DNA of 64,000 bases from Simmondsia chinensis (taxonomy: Eukaryota > Streptophyta > Magnoliopsida > Caryophyllales > Simmondsiaceae), in the NCBI GenBank assembly GCA_018398585.1, contig JAGTTD010000020.1, positions 22,292,350 to 22,356,349 on the forward strand, written 5' to 3'. The notes beneath the pieces were generated by a model. That model made no database searches, was not told the origin of the DNA, and saw only the letters and a program-made list of their open reading frames with translations. Each line of letters opens with the position of its first letter. The first letter of the stretch is position 1. Positions 21,815 to 33,571 of this stretch are shown one piece after another. Both the position numbers and the translations under genes were made by a program.

Positions 21815-22435
21815 AGGATAAAATATAGAAAACCTCCCTCACAAATAAATCACTTGTTAAACCCTTTCACTTTTAAAAATTTATCGCTTTTCCCCTAAAC
21901 TATTTCTTTTTGACAATTTTGTCCCTTAAAATAAAATAGTTACGTATTTAATTTTATTTTTAGGTAAGATTTTATATTGTGAAGAAAAATAATAATTTTT
22001 TTTATATTTTTAATAAAAGGGTTTTCTATATTTATAAAAATTACTATTTTAATTAATTATATAGTAGTGATATTATAATATCAATAAAAATATTATATCT
22101 TATCTTATAATATTTTTTATAAAAATTTTATAAAGATTTTTTATCTTCTAAACTTATAATATCATTACTATAATTAATTAAAGTAATTATATCTTTTGTA
22201 AATATAGAAAATTCCCTTTATTCTATTCCAAAAAGTAAATTTTTTTTAAAATTTTTGCCTAATATTATAAAACTCTCTTCTAAAAACCTAATTAAATATT
22301 TAACCCCCTACTTTTGAGGGACAAAATGGTCAAAAAAAAAGTAGCACGGGGGTTAAGTGATAAATTTTAAGAAGTGAGGGGATTTTGTGAGTGCTTTTAT
22401 TTGTGATGGAATTTTCTATTTTTGAAACAAAAGAT
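21815..22435. repeat. Foldback MITE, 'TTTTGTCCCT' family
   Basis: The left arm (AATATAGAAAACCTCCCTCA, TTTATCGCTTTTCCCCTAAA, TGACAATTTTGTCCCTTAAA) is mirrored by the right arm read in reverse (AAAATAGAAAATTCCATCAC, AAATTTATCACTTAACCCCC, TGACCATTTTGTCCCTCAAA). The AT-rich centre is also self-complementary in parts. No coding capacity. Confidence 0.6.
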
Positions 22436-23017
22436 AGGGAGGATTTTATGTAAATTATTCAATATTTTATCACTTAATTACTCTATATTTGAATTTGATG
22501 AATTTTGTAAGAATGTAATTAATGTTATATTAATTATGTAGATTTAATACATGAAATCGTGTTAATATTTTTAGCAATTCACTAATTATTATTAAAACTC
22601 ATCGAATTTTTATGTAAGATACTTATATATTGTTGAAATCATTGTATCAACATCTTTTGACTAGACAATTGTCAATTTTACTAAAATATGTATATATTAT
22701 CTAAATTATGCTCTATTTTAGCATTTTCCAATAAAAACTATGAAAATTTGGTATAATGGTACTTGTTTAGTAAAATTTTAAAACTTCAAGATATTTAAAT
22801 AATAAAATTTTTAAGCTTTAAGATATTTTATTATATATATTAAAATTTCAGTAGCCTCGGGTAGGTAAAGTGATAATTTCTCAAATGAAAATAAATAATT
22901 AAGAAAATAATATTAAAATACTTTATGTTTTATACACAAATGATTCCCTTGCCACTTATTGGTTATATATATATATATATATACATACATACATACAAAT
23001 GATATTATATTATTTAC
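22436..23017. other. AT-rich interval with MITE-like text and (AT)n
   Basis: About 22440-22900 resembles the family at 46258-46722 and 48210-48650 (ATTCGGTATAA..., GGTACC-type ends). A short (AT)n run lies near 22964-22982. No gene. Confidence 0.35.
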
Positions 23018-23274
23018 AACAATAACAACAGACCCAGTGCCTTAAAGGCTCCCGCATAAGCAGGGTCTAGAAGGGGGTAGATGTATGTAGCCTTACCCCT
23101 TCAGGGTATAACCGTGCCAAGAGACTATTTTCGAGGACCCCCAATCTTGTACGGTTGGCAACACGAGGACTTCCTAGGAGGTCACCCATCCTGGTACTAC
23201 TCTCGTCCAAGCACGCTTAACTTCGGAGTTTTAATAAGATCCGATATGTTAGTGCCTGGTAAATGAATCTTAAA
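23018..23274 (-). mobile_element. 5S rRNA-headed SINE, full length, TTG-tailed (SINE H)
   Basis: Minus-strand order: TTTACCAGGCACTAACATAT (the second head type), 5S A box, C box, the CCGTACAAG junction hairpin, LINE-like tail, TTG-type end. The flanks ATATTATATTATTTAC and ATATTATATTATTAATTAC are a decayed target duplication. Confidence 0.88.
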
Positions 23275-23295
23275 TAATATTATATTATTAATTAC

Positions 23296-24624
23296 AGAAA
23301 TTATATATAGAATATTTGTATATCCAAATCTTGTAAGAATTTAAGCACATAACAGAATTAATTGAGGTCCCACCCTGCCAATGTGAGATTGATAATTATT
23401 TCATATTATGTCATGTTAGAGTGTTGATCAACTATCTAAATCCGAATTAGATCATATTAAATTAGACCTGAACAAAGATAAAAATGGTTGAAATATATCG
23501 AAACAAGGACCACAGGAATAGTACCACAATGCCGCCTTATTCTTATACTGAACTATTCGGTTTGATTTGCGTTTTAATTCGAAACAATATTAGAATATTG
23601 GAAAAAATGTGTCTTAGTTTAAAGGATGTTATAATTAAGGTACTTACGTTTTGGTGTTCTATCACTTAGGTTAATAGGGATAGCAAAATAAGCCAAGCCA
23701 ACTCGCGAGCCGGTTTGACGCGGCTCGTGAAGGGCTTCGCTCGGGTTCATCTAAGGTAACTCGAGAGCCGGTTTAGCTCGTTTAAATAAATAAGCCGAAT
23801 CAAACTGGGGCCGACTTGGCTCGAAAGGCTATGTATTTCTAATTTTCATGCATGATTTATTTTATCACCCTTTTCTAGCTATCCACGTAACGATGATCTT
23901 AAATGAGTCTAACAAGCTGGCCTGATAAATGAGCTTAATGAGCCTGGTAACACCGAGGCTATAAAACATGACGAGCTAGGTTGTCAAACAATCAAGCCTT
24001 TTTTTTTTGATAATGTCAAATAATTAAGCCTAAATGATACCGATACTGAATTGGTTTTATTTGGTCAACAAACCAAGCCCAACACGGATGTGTGGCTCAA
24101 TTAGATAAATTATATTGAACCAAGCTGGTCCATTTAGTTAATGAGTCGAGCCAAGCTAGCCATGATTCGGCTCGACTCATTTGCAGCCCTACAGCTAGGT
24201 GGTTTGATGCTTCAATATAAACAGTGACGTACCCTACGCTTTAAAATGTTATTATCATGTAAGTACCTGAAAGTTCAAAATTTTATTAATAAGGTACTTT
24301 TTACTTAAATTCAATGAAGGAAAACTTGCAGCATGGTTACGAAATATAGGGGTACTATCCAAGATATTCTGATATTTTTTACTAGAAACAGTTAAATGAG
24401 AAATGAGTGAAGCAATATATATGTAGCTTCAATTAGAATATGATAAATTTTACCATAATCTACTGATTTTTTTGCTAAAAGTGCTGATTTAACTCATACG
24501 TATCATTATTATCATGTACTAAATTTAGTATTTTCTTTCTGAAAGTGACCACGAAAATTCATTGAATTATATAAAACTACAGTAAGTACAGTCAGATTAA
24601 AATCCCACAAATTCTGATTAAATT

Positions 24625-24630
<6 letters not shown>
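23296..24630. other. Gene-free interval with a hAT-like remnant
   Basis: About 23690-24190 is rich in GAGCCGGTTTGAC/GGCTCGACTC text. Its ends TAGGGATAGCAAAATAAGCC and TAGGGCTGCAAATGAGTCG (complement) suggest a hAT-like non-autonomous element, though I see no clean 8-bp duplication. No gene. Confidence 0.4.

Positions 24631-24684
<54 letters not shown>
24631..24684. repeat. (AT)n microsatellite
   Basis: About 27 AT units. Confidence 0.95.
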
Positions 24685-24692
<8 letters not shown>

Positions 24693-25407
24693 ATATTTCC
24701 TAGCCATTAATGAACAGATTTAAAATAGAACTTTTATTATCTTAAAATTAGAAAGCCAAAAATAAACAAATATAAAAAAAAAAAAATTCAAAAGCAACTT
24801 TCTTCTTTAAACATTAGCCGGGGAAGAGTTGAAAAAAAAGGAGATATTTGGAGGATGCAAAATATTTTATATATTTGTTATTAAAAATCATTAAATAATT
24901 ACTTTTTATAATTTAATAATTCAATGTGATGTATATTATGTACTAAAATTAAATAAACTTTTCTGTGTAGTTATTGTAACTAGATGCAAGAAATTATTAT
25001 TGAGCTTTCACCAAAAAGTTTCAGATTTTAGAATAGGTGATTTCTTTATATGGTATCGGGGTCTTAGTGGCTATATGATGTGGAACGAAAACGTAAAATT
25101 AATAAAACATGTCGAGATCGAAAGATGAACTTGGAATCTACTAAAGAAAAGAGAAAACTAGAGTTTGTGTTTCAGTAAAATTGGAGAATGAACCATACAT
25201 CATCAAACCATAACGAGTATTTATAGGCAAATAAAAAAAACCCTAAAACAAAAAACTACAAAAATATCCTAAATTACGAAATTACAAAAATGCCCCTAAA
25301 CTATACGGAAAACACAAAAGTGGTCCAAAAAGACGTTTAAAAGCAAAATTTGGTAAAAATATGTGGGCCAGAAGCAAAGCGATTGGAATTGTATAGTTCA
25401 GTCTGAT

Positions 25408-25535
25408 TTTTTTTTTTTCAATAAATTGCAACAAAGTCGCCAAATAAGCAGACCACTCGCTAGGCGAGGCCTAAGTCCAACCGTAACAAGACGGGGACCA
25501 AAAACAGACAGCATAAAACAAAAGGACAGGATAGC
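25408..25535 (-). mobile_element. L1-type LINE 3' end, heavily 5'-truncated (L1-c)
   Basis: Minus strand: GGTCCCCGTCTTGTTACGG, CCTCGCCTAGCGAGTGGTCT, GGCGACTTTGTTGCAATTTA, then poly(A). The target duplication ATAGTTCAGTCTGAT / ATAGTTCAGTCTAAT (25393-25407, 25536-25550) has one mismatch. Confidence 0.8.
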
Positions 25536-25550
25536 ATAGTTCAGTCTAAT

Positions 25551-26821
25551 AACTTTGGTCTGATAGGTAATGGGCCGCGTAACTCCTTATGGATCAAAAG
25601 TTATGGCCGTTGGAAGTTGCCCGAGCAAATTGGTGCTTCCGATCCACCCGTTTGGGTTTTTGACGGTTCAACTGCTCTAGAAACTCTTTTGCTACTCATA
25701 CTACATGAGGTCACTAATTCAAATTTTAACAATTTTCACTCATATCACGTAAGTACTAGGTATGAATAAATATTTGTATTATCGATGTTTCAATCTTAAT
25801 AGAGATTTGTACAAAGAAACATGCGAAATATAAATTTTTTTTAATACGTTTATCTAATAATAACTTTCGATTTGCTGATGGTAAAGGTATTTTTTAGCTG
25901 AGCCTAGTGTGAGGTTGTTCAGCTAGAATCTTGGTTCAACGAGCTTCAAACTAATTAAATTTGTGTCTTCAAGCTTATTCAAGCTTAATTTAGTCTTTTT
26001 AGGCTCCGACATAACTCGATTTAATATGTTTAAAATAATAAATTATATTAAGATAGTCTTACTAAGGCTTGTTCAGGCTTTTAAACCTACAAGTTTGGGC
26101 GTCATTAGACTCGAACTCAACTTATTAAGCTAAATAAGAAGGTCTGGCTCGAGCTCGAGATAAGCCAAGTAGGCTAAAGGGGAAAAAAATATGTTTATCA
26201 AATAATATTATTATATGACAATACTATTTTATTATATTATATTTAATATATAAGTTAAATAGATATATAAGAAGGTTGGGCAAGAATCTCATTCCTCCCC
26301 ATCGGTGAGAATGATATGCCTTTCTTAATTAGGGATAAAAATTCCCTCTTATTTCAGTTTGGTTCCACGTCACGATCGGTCCTGATATTTTTGAGATTTA
26401 AGCTAAAATTTTAGTAGGATCTTTTATATATAATAAATTATAAAAGTATTTAATTATAAGATTATTAATATAAACAATTAATATTTAAAATTGTCATCGC
26501 CTACTGTCACGGCCACACTTTTTTGCCACCCCGCCACCACCACCCGTCTCTCTCTTTCCATCCCATCTCAAATTGATACAAGTAAAAGAGATATATAAAT
26601 GATATTAGTATGATTGTTAGGATTAATAAGGTTGAAACTTTACAATAACTAAATAATAATAAATATATAGAGAGAATCTACTACTTCATTACCCCAAATT
26701 AAAGCATTTATTAATTAAAAACTGTAACATTTTAATATATATAATGAGATGTGTAATTTTCTTACCCTTTGTAAAAAGATATACAATAAGATACACTGGG
26801 ATTCAAAATTTAATCATTTAG
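25551..26821. other. Gene-free AT-rich interval
   Basis: No coding exon. 25870-26180 has degenerate GAGCTTCAAACT/AAGCTTATTCAAGC text like the hAT-type remnants elsewhere. Confidence 0.4.
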
Positions 26822-28240
26822 GTACGCCGTGTTCAGTGTTGGTCAAATGAATGCTTTGTCGATTTCGACAAAATTTGGGGAAAGTTCATTAGGGTGGATC
26901 CTAGAACATCCATTATGAGGTGCGTTGACATTGCAAGGATTCTGATTGACACTTGTCACACAACATGTATCCACCAGATGGTCCAGGTTCACTACAGTGG
27001 GGGAACCCATTTGATCTTCGTTAAAGAAGGGAGCTCCGTTTTGATACCAAACTACTCTCCCAGCGTTGTGTCCAGAGCGGCATCTGTTAGATTGGCTAGG
27101 GAGCAGGCCTATTTCCCATCACATTCCCCCCAAGGAAACGAATGCATTACCGTGGCAAGATATTCTCCACAAGTTCAACCTTCGATGCATCTGGTTCCAG
27201 AACGCTCGTTTATGAGTGAGGAGGTTAGAAACCCTATCCCGCAGTTGGCAAATGAAGGGATGGGAATTGCTTGGCAGCCGTCTGGACATGTTTCCCTCCA
27301 CCTCAACTGCCAAATCATTGGGAGATGGGCTCTGCAGCGATCGCTCCTGCATGCCGTGCCTTACGCTCCACAACAGATAGGACATCCTCCCCGACTATTA
27401 ACATGGGTTGAGAATGGTAAAGCTTCAGCTGATCAACATCATGCTCAGATAACCACACCTAATACTGATACTCGGAAAAGTAACAGTGATAATGAGTCAA
27501 CAACATCTGAGCCTGAATTCCCTCTAAGATTCGAGCCTATAACAGCAATCGATAACTCACAAGCTGAGGATAGTTTGCCGCAGAAGCAGCAAGTTCCAGC
27601 TCCATCCATGAAAGGGCCTAGCACGGGCTGGAGGAAAAAAGAAAAATTTTGCACAACAAAAAGAGAGAAAAGTGATCAAGCACAAGATAAAAGAAAGAGA
27701 AAAGCGGGAGTTGCAGGACTTCCTGAAGAATGTGTCTCCCAGAAATAATATTGGAAAATCGTCTAAGACAGTTGAAAAGAGGAAAAAACGGAATAGGGGA
27801 AATCGAATTCAGAAGATCGCGGAAGAAGAGTATGATGAGAGAATCCTGAAAGCAGAGCGGGTAATAGAGATAGGAGAAAAGGTAGGTCTCAATTTTGATG
27901 GTTACGACGCGGCTATGGTGGCTGACATTCTCACCAAATGATTTGGATTGGGTGTTTCGGTTGTGGCTTCAATCCCTTTCCTATTTCTTGTGCTGGCCAT
28001 CTGGTTCTTCTTCATCTAGGTTCCCTGTGCGAGATGGGCCTGTGTCCGCTGATGTTATTTGTCCTCTTGTCTTTTCTGGTCCTGTGCTCTTTGGTTGCTG
28101 TGTTGTGTTTTGCGGAGAGCTTTTTGATCCTATTTTCTTGTTTTGTGTTAGCTTTTTTGGTCCCCGTTTTGTTACGGGCGGCATCAGGCCTCGCCTAACG
28201 AGTGGCCAGTTTGTTTAGCGACTTTGTCGCAACTTATCAA
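26822..28240 (+). mobile_element. L1-type LINE remnant carrying ORF1 but no ORF2
   Basis: ORF1 sequence is followed immediately by the L1 3' UTR (GGTCCCCGTTTTGTTACGG, CCTCGCCTAACGAGTGGCCA, GCGACTTTGTCGCAACTTA) and poly(A). The same UTR ends three other loci (25408, 44747, 57523). The whole of ORF2 (endonuclease, reverse transcriptase) is missing between them. The 5' end is truncated within ORF1. Confidence 0.75.
26894..27941 (+). pseudogene. L1 ORF1-like protein fragment (DUF4283-type nucleic-acid-binding region)
   Basis: The start (CFVDFDKIWGKFIRVDP, then CVDIARILIDT) matches the plant LINE ORF1 region that follows DUF4283. The frame first runs to 27748. A second frame (27672-27941) continues with KTVEKRKKRNRG and the terminal LKAERVIEIGEKVGLNFDGY, a motif common at the end of plant ORF1. 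One frameshift therefore separates two parts of the original protein. No zinc knuckle is seen. Not expected to be functional. Confidence 0.6.
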
Positions 28241-28451
28241 AAAAAAGGTAACCCTGTTGGTATCCCATGAACTATTGTCATATTTCAGATAATTTTCACC
28301 TGAAAAGTTTCATGTGGTACATAATTATGATAGTACATATGTGTCATTTCAATTTTTTTCGATGGAGGAAGACATATTTTCGATGACAGATATATATATA
28401 TATTTATTGTCAAAGTCAAATTCCTTCACATTTTTTTGCCAAAAACTCACT

Positions 28452-28650
28452 AAGCAACTACCCTAAGGGCTCCCACCTAAGCAGGATCGGGGGGTGGATG
28501 TATGCAGTTTTTTCCCCTTCAGGATGTTACACTGAAGAGAGGCTGTTTCCAAGAACCCCCAACCTAACGGGTGAACACGAGGACTTATCAGGAAGTCACC
28601 CATCTTGGTATTACTCTTGTCCAAGCACACTTAACTTCGAAGTTCTATTC
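28452..28650 (-). mobile_element. 5S rRNA-headed SINE, 5'-truncated (SINE I)
   Basis: The minus strand begins at GAACTTCGAAGTTAAGTG (5S A-box region) and keeps the C-box region and tail, which ends TAGTTGCTTAG. The target duplication GCCAAAAACTCACT (28438-28451 and 28651-28664) is perfect. Confidence 0.88.
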
Positions 28651-28917
28651 GCCAAAAACTCACTGATTTCAGCAAATGATATCTAAGTAATAAAGCTTAT
28701 AAATTTCAGTATATCTAAATGAAAGAATTTTTAATTCTTCAGATAACTTATTATAAATACTTTAATGTCAAATTACCTTAATGATAAAGCTAAAACAAGT
28801 AATGATATTGACAATACTGCAACATTGTTAATATCAGAGCAAATTCCTGAAATTTTATATAATATTCATTATAAAGCATATTATTACTATAAAAATAATA
28901 TATTCTACAATCATAAT

Positions 28918-30228
28918 AACAACAATAACAACAGCAGCAACAACAACAGTCCCAGTGCCTCGCGGCTCCCGCAAAAAGCAGGGTCTGGGAGGGGTGGATG
29001 TACGCAACCTTACCCCTTCCGAGTTGAAAGGAGGCTGTTTCCAATGACCTCCAACCTGGAGAACTTGAACGCCTGCAAATAAAACCATCAATTTATTACC
29101 AATGGATTAAAAAAAAAAAAAACAGCCGAGTCATCAAAGAATAAACTGGCCTATAAGTGCACCACTTGATGTTATAACTGCCTAGGAATCTTAAACTACA
29201 AGTCACTCTCCGCACTAATCTACGCTGCCACATCCGCTACCCTTATGCTAGCCCTCTATCGTGCCCTATCTGAGGCCATCTCCTCTCTTAGGTTTAGGTG
29301 GGTTAAGTCGTGACGAATCGTCTCCAACCAACTCCTCTTTGGCCTGCCCCTCCCTCTTCTATCTAGCGTTGTGTGAAGCTGTTCACACCTCCTGACTGGG
29401 GTTGTCGTCGGTCTCCTGCTAACATGTCCGAACCATCTTAGGCGGTGCTCCCTCAATTTATCCTCAATCGAGGCTACACCCAATTTACCTCTTATTACAT
29501 CGTTCATAATCCTATCCTTCCTTGTGTGGCCATACATCCAACGCAACATCCTCATCTCTGCCACCTTCATCCTCTGTGTTTGATTTTGTTTCATTGGTCA
29601 ACACTCTTCCCCATATAGCATAGCCGGTCTTACTACCGTCCAGTAGTATTTTCCCTTTAGCTTTAGCGGAAACTTTCTATCACACAGTACCCCGGATGTC
29701 GATCTCCACTTCTGCCAGCCTACTTTAATCCTGTTGTTAACATCCTCATCCACCTCACCATTCTGGTGTATCATGGATCCCAGGTATTTGAAACTCTCCT
29801 TACTCGGTACGGTTTCCAATTTGATCTTGACCTCCTCTGTGCTAGTCGTAATGGAATGATCGAATTTGAATTTCAAGTACTCGATTTTAGACCTGCTAAT
29901 CCTTAAACCCCTCGATTCTAAAGCACTTCTCCACAATTCCAACTTCTCGTTTATGCCCGCTCGGGATTCCCCTACCAAAACTATGTCATCTGCAAAAAGT
30001 ATACACCAAGGTACCTCTCCTTGAATGTATCTAGCGAGCTCATCCATCACTAGAATAAACAGAAAGGGACTCAAGGCAGAGCCTTGGTGCACCCCAATTG
30101 TAATAGGGAAAGTGTATGTCTCTCCTTTCCTTGTGCGCACATTAATATGTGCCTCTTCATACATGTCCCTAATGACCCGAATATAAGGCATTGGGATGTC
30201 TCTCCTACCCAACACCCTCCACAGTACC
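28918..30228 (-). mobile_element. RTE-type LINE, 5'-truncated, with the SINE-like 3' terminus (LINE J)
   Basis: On the minus strand it carries the C-terminal part of reverse transcriptase, a C-terminal domain, about 300 bp of 3' UTR, then the block shared with the 5S SINEs (GGTTGGAGGTCATTGGAAAC, AAGGTTGCGTACATCC, CCAGACCCTGC, GAGGCACTGGGAC) and an impure (TTG)n tail. The flanks CTACAATCATAAT and TTACAATGATAAT (28905-28917, 30229-30241) look like a target duplication with two changes. Confidence 0.88.
29256..30215 (-). pseudogene. RTE LINE reverse transcriptase, C-terminal part, one nonsense codon
   Basis: The first part (30215-29598) has reverse transcriptase motifs: GVHQGSALSPFLFILVMDEL and the catalytic CILFADDIVLVGES. 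The frame continues after a single TGA (at 29598-29600) as [35 protein letters not shown] and [13 protein letters not shown], the conserved tail of plant RTE proteins. A tryptophan is usual at the stop position, so a TGG-to-TGA change is likely. The endonuclease domain is lost by 5' truncation. Confidence 0.85.
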
Positions 30229-30241
30229 TTACAATGATAAT

Positions 30242-30934
30242 CACAATTGACACTTAATTTAAAAGTAATACAACTACATTTTAATGTACCAAAAACTAAC
30301 CCAATTATATCTCTTAATAAAAAATATCACAGCTCTAAATTTTTTATCAAAAAATAACTTAGAGATGTTTGGGTAGCACATGCATTACACACACCACCAA
30401 TACAACTATAAAACTACCCAAACGAAAACCTAATTTGATTGGAATTTAGAGAATTGAATAATCAAAGCCCTAATCAGAAAAAATTATATTATCGGAGAGT
30501 CATACCAGCCACATCTGGCCACCAACTTAATATTTTTAAAAATCAAAAAGTTTTAGAGTTTGGTTATTTTTTGATAGAAAAATTAGAATTGGATTATTTT
30601 TTGTTAGGAAATAGAGTTTTGTTATTATTTTTTAAATTAAAATTTCAGAGGTTGATTATTTTTGAATAAAAAATTAAAATTATATTATTTTTTGATACAT
30701 TAAGATATAATTAATTTACTTTTAAATTAATTATTATAACAACAATACTTAAAAAACAAGGATATTTACTGATAAATTGAAATTCCGATAATGTGCTTGC
30801 TATATAATGTGTGTGTCCCCAAAACTGTCCTTACAATGAGACATCAACAGGTACTGTGAAATGGGCATTTATGTCACTGTACCCCCATATAACTGTTTCA
30901 CACGGGGGACCATTTAAATAACAATGAAAGTTAT
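30242..30934. other. AT-rich gene-free interval
   Basis: Nothing recognisable; about 30550-30720 is highly AT-rich with loose internal repetition of GATTATTTTTTGATA. Confidence 0.4.
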
Positions 30935-31450
30935 ATCTATTTAATAATAGAATTATTTATATTTTAGTATTTTAATATTTTTAAAAATAATAAAAAAATT
31001 TTAATTTTTTTAAATTATTAAAAAGGTCTCTTAGTTTCTGTCACATTAATAAAAGGGTCCTAAGTTTCTGTCGTATTAGTAAAAAGGTTTATATATGACG
31101 TGATGATGTCATTTTTAATCGGTAAAACTGATGTGACAGCTGTATTTTTATTAATATATAGTAAAATAATAAAAATATCTTTTAGTAATCAAATTTTGAA
31201 ATAAATTAAACCAATATCGATAGCTTCTATATAACACAAAATCTCAATTTTTGTGCTTTTAAAGTAATAATAAGGGTGTTGAAGCGTACTTTGGGTTATT
31301 TTATTATAACATCAATAAAAACAATTGTTGCGTCAGCTGTATCGATGGACAATAACGTCATCACGCTTGAGAGGAGCATTTTTATTAATACGACAAAAAC
31401 TAAGGGGCGTTTTAATCATTCGAAAAGGTAAAAATTTACTAAAATGTAAA
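30935..31450. repeat. Foldback MITE, 'CTTAGTTTCTGTC' family
   Basis: The left arm (TCTTAGTTTCTGTCACATTA, ATGACGTGATGATGTC, TGTGACAGCTGTA) is mirrored by the right (CCTTAGTTTTTGTCGTATTA, GCGTGATGACGTTATTG, ACAGCTGACGC in reverse complement). No coding capacity. Confidence 0.5.
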
Positions 31451-31864
31451 TAAACCTTAATAATATGTTAGTATTATTATCAGGATATTTCTTCTTAATG
31501 TCAGGATAATAATAATAATAAATATTTTTGTAATTTTGTTGTATTAAAATTGTCTTGACATTAACAAAAAATATCCTAACAGTATCACTATCCTAACAAT
31601 ATAGTAGAAACAAAAATAAAAAATGGTGTAAAACTTATCTTTATTTGTTGGTAAGCTCACCAATTTTTCGTTATTGACTTTATCCCACACATTAATTGCT
31701 AATGAAAAAGAGTTAGATAAGAAATTTACAGCCTTACATACTTTCGTTTGTATTAGTTTATTAAAATATAAAACTTTATTTTATAACATTTATAAAGTAG
31801 AAAACTAATTTAATAAACATAGGGATATAAATGTGTAATTTCTCTAAAATAGAAATAAAAGGGT

Positions 31865-32505
31865 TTTTTTTACTGAAAATACCTAAATTTAGGTAAATTT
31901 TCAAATTTTTTAATGTCATCGTACATCTTTTAGTACGACGCTTTTCATATTCTGTTAGTTTTTATTGACGCGATATTTTAAAAAATATTTAAAAATATAT
32001 AAATCATCTCTAAATAAACATTGAAATATTTTTAAATGAATTTTTGAAATGTAAAATTCTGTTTTCTTAATTATTTTTTTCCCGAAATGTCGCGTTATAA
32101 GAAACTATTCAATATTCACGACGTAGGTTTTGGCCTCGATGTCTCCTCTGGGACGTTATGTTTTGTATTGCTCCTTTTATGCTATAGCTTACTCTTCTGC
32201 TTTGATACTCTTTTGCTCACAAGTCATCATAACACGAAGATGACATAATCAGATTGGGGGTCATCGGAAACAGCCTCTCTTCAGCTTACCCTGAAGGGGG
32301 AAGGCTGCGCACATCAACTCCCCAGACCCCGCTCCTGTGGGAACCCTTGAGGCACTGGGTTTGTTGTTGTTGTTGTTGTATTCAATATTCACGACATCGT
32401 ATTAAGGTGTAATATCTAAACTTTTGTATAACATTAAAAAAAATAGAAAATGTAGATAACTTTTAAAACCGTGCTCCTAATTTAGGTTAATTTTTAGTAA
32501 AAAAT
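31865..32505. repeat. Foldback MITE interrupted by a LINE tail
   Basis: The ends TTTTTTACTGAAAATACCTA and (reverse complement) TTTTTTACTAAAAATTAACC flank AT-rich DNA. LINE K sits inside it. The arms are decayed and the exact limits uncertain. Confidence 0.4.
32123..32378 (+). mobile_element. 5'-truncated RTE-type LINE 3' UTR (LINE K)
   Basis: Its UTR part (GTTATGTTTTGTATTGCTCC, TTTTGCTCACAAGTCATCAT) aligns with LINE D. It ends in the common terminal block and (TTG)6. The target duplication TATTCAATATTCACGAC (32106-32122 and 32379-32395) is a perfect 17 bp. Confidence 0.88.
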
Positions 32506-33050
32506 CGACTACTAAGTATTAAGAGGGGTAAGAGTAAATAGAGGTAAATGAGTTACTTTTATTTGACAATTGGATAAAGAATTAAGAGTAAAGAGAATTA
32601 TAGTTAAAATAAGAGCAAAATTGTTCACAATGTTTAAAAAAATAACCTTACCTCCCTTTACCCCCAAATTAAAGGTTAAAAAAATTGCGGACAAAGAGGG
32701 GTAATGAACCCAAAAACATATTTACCAAATTAGTGTATTCCCATGCAATGCACGACATAAATAGCGTTTACATCTTTAAAAACTATAATTATATAAGTGA
32801 ATTGTACGATCTACAAAATAAATTATATTACATATTCGATGTCATTTTATTCATATAGCATCTTTTATTATAATTTTTTTCGTACGACTTATATAATTAA
32901 AAATTATCTCATTTTATCCCTCTTTATTTCGTTGACAAAACCCGGGGCAAGGGACAAAAAAGGTAAATCGGTAACAACCAGTGGCCACACACAAAGAAGA
33001 GGGGGGGGGGGGGGGGGGGGGCGGCAATTAGTTAGTGGGTCTTCCTCTCA
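32506..33050. other. Upstream region of the galactosyltransferase gene, with G21 tract
   Basis: No exon is recognised. A run of 21 G lies at 33001-33021, ~550 bp upstream of the start codon. CT-rich and GA-rich stretches at 33193-33212 and 33291-33303 fall in the likely 5' leader. Confidence 0.5.
33001..33021 (+). repeat. G21 homopolymer
   Basis: Twenty-one G in a row between GAAGA and CGGC, in the promoter or leader region of the galactosyltransferase gene. It could form a G-quadruplex; its true length may differ because such runs assemble poorly. Confidence 0.8.
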
Positions 33051-33571
33051 CTTCTTCCCCACGTCCCTTCTCTGCAAAGTTCATACTCCCAATCTATAGA
33101 GAGAATCTAGAGAGAGAATAAGAACAAACCTACAAATTAAAGCAACTAACTCTGAAGAACTTCCTAAAGCAATACCAGATTCTCCCTCAGTCTTCTCTCT
33201 CTCTCTCTCTCTTATACGCCTGATTTCATTCAAACCCAGAACAAAAGGGGCTAAATTTTGTATATTATTCTCTCTAGTTCATAGATTTTAGAGAGAGAGA
33301 GAGATTTTGAAGAGAAATTGTGTCAAAAATCTTGGGTTCTTCTTGATTTTTGGTTTGGGGATTTGGGTGAGTGAATTGACGAATGGGTTTTTGATTAGAC
33401 AAGTAGATTGTCAATTTAGCGCTTCGGTACAAACAATCCTATGAAGTTTCCGAGTAAGACTTTCGGAAATTCCATTGGTTAAACATGGGAGATTCTAGTT
33501 TGTAAAAAAACCGAGCCAACAACTTCCGAATATCCGTCAGTCTAATTTTGAGGGGAAGAAGAAGAAGAAGA

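Noticed and set aside
26894..27748. A host gene of 284 residues
   Set aside because: The N-terminal part matches plant L1 ORF1 and the locus ends in an L1 3' UTR with poly(A).
27895..28218. ORFs of 86-107 residues after the L1 ORF1
   Set aside because: They cover the L1 3' UTR, which recurs at three other loci as non-coding tail.
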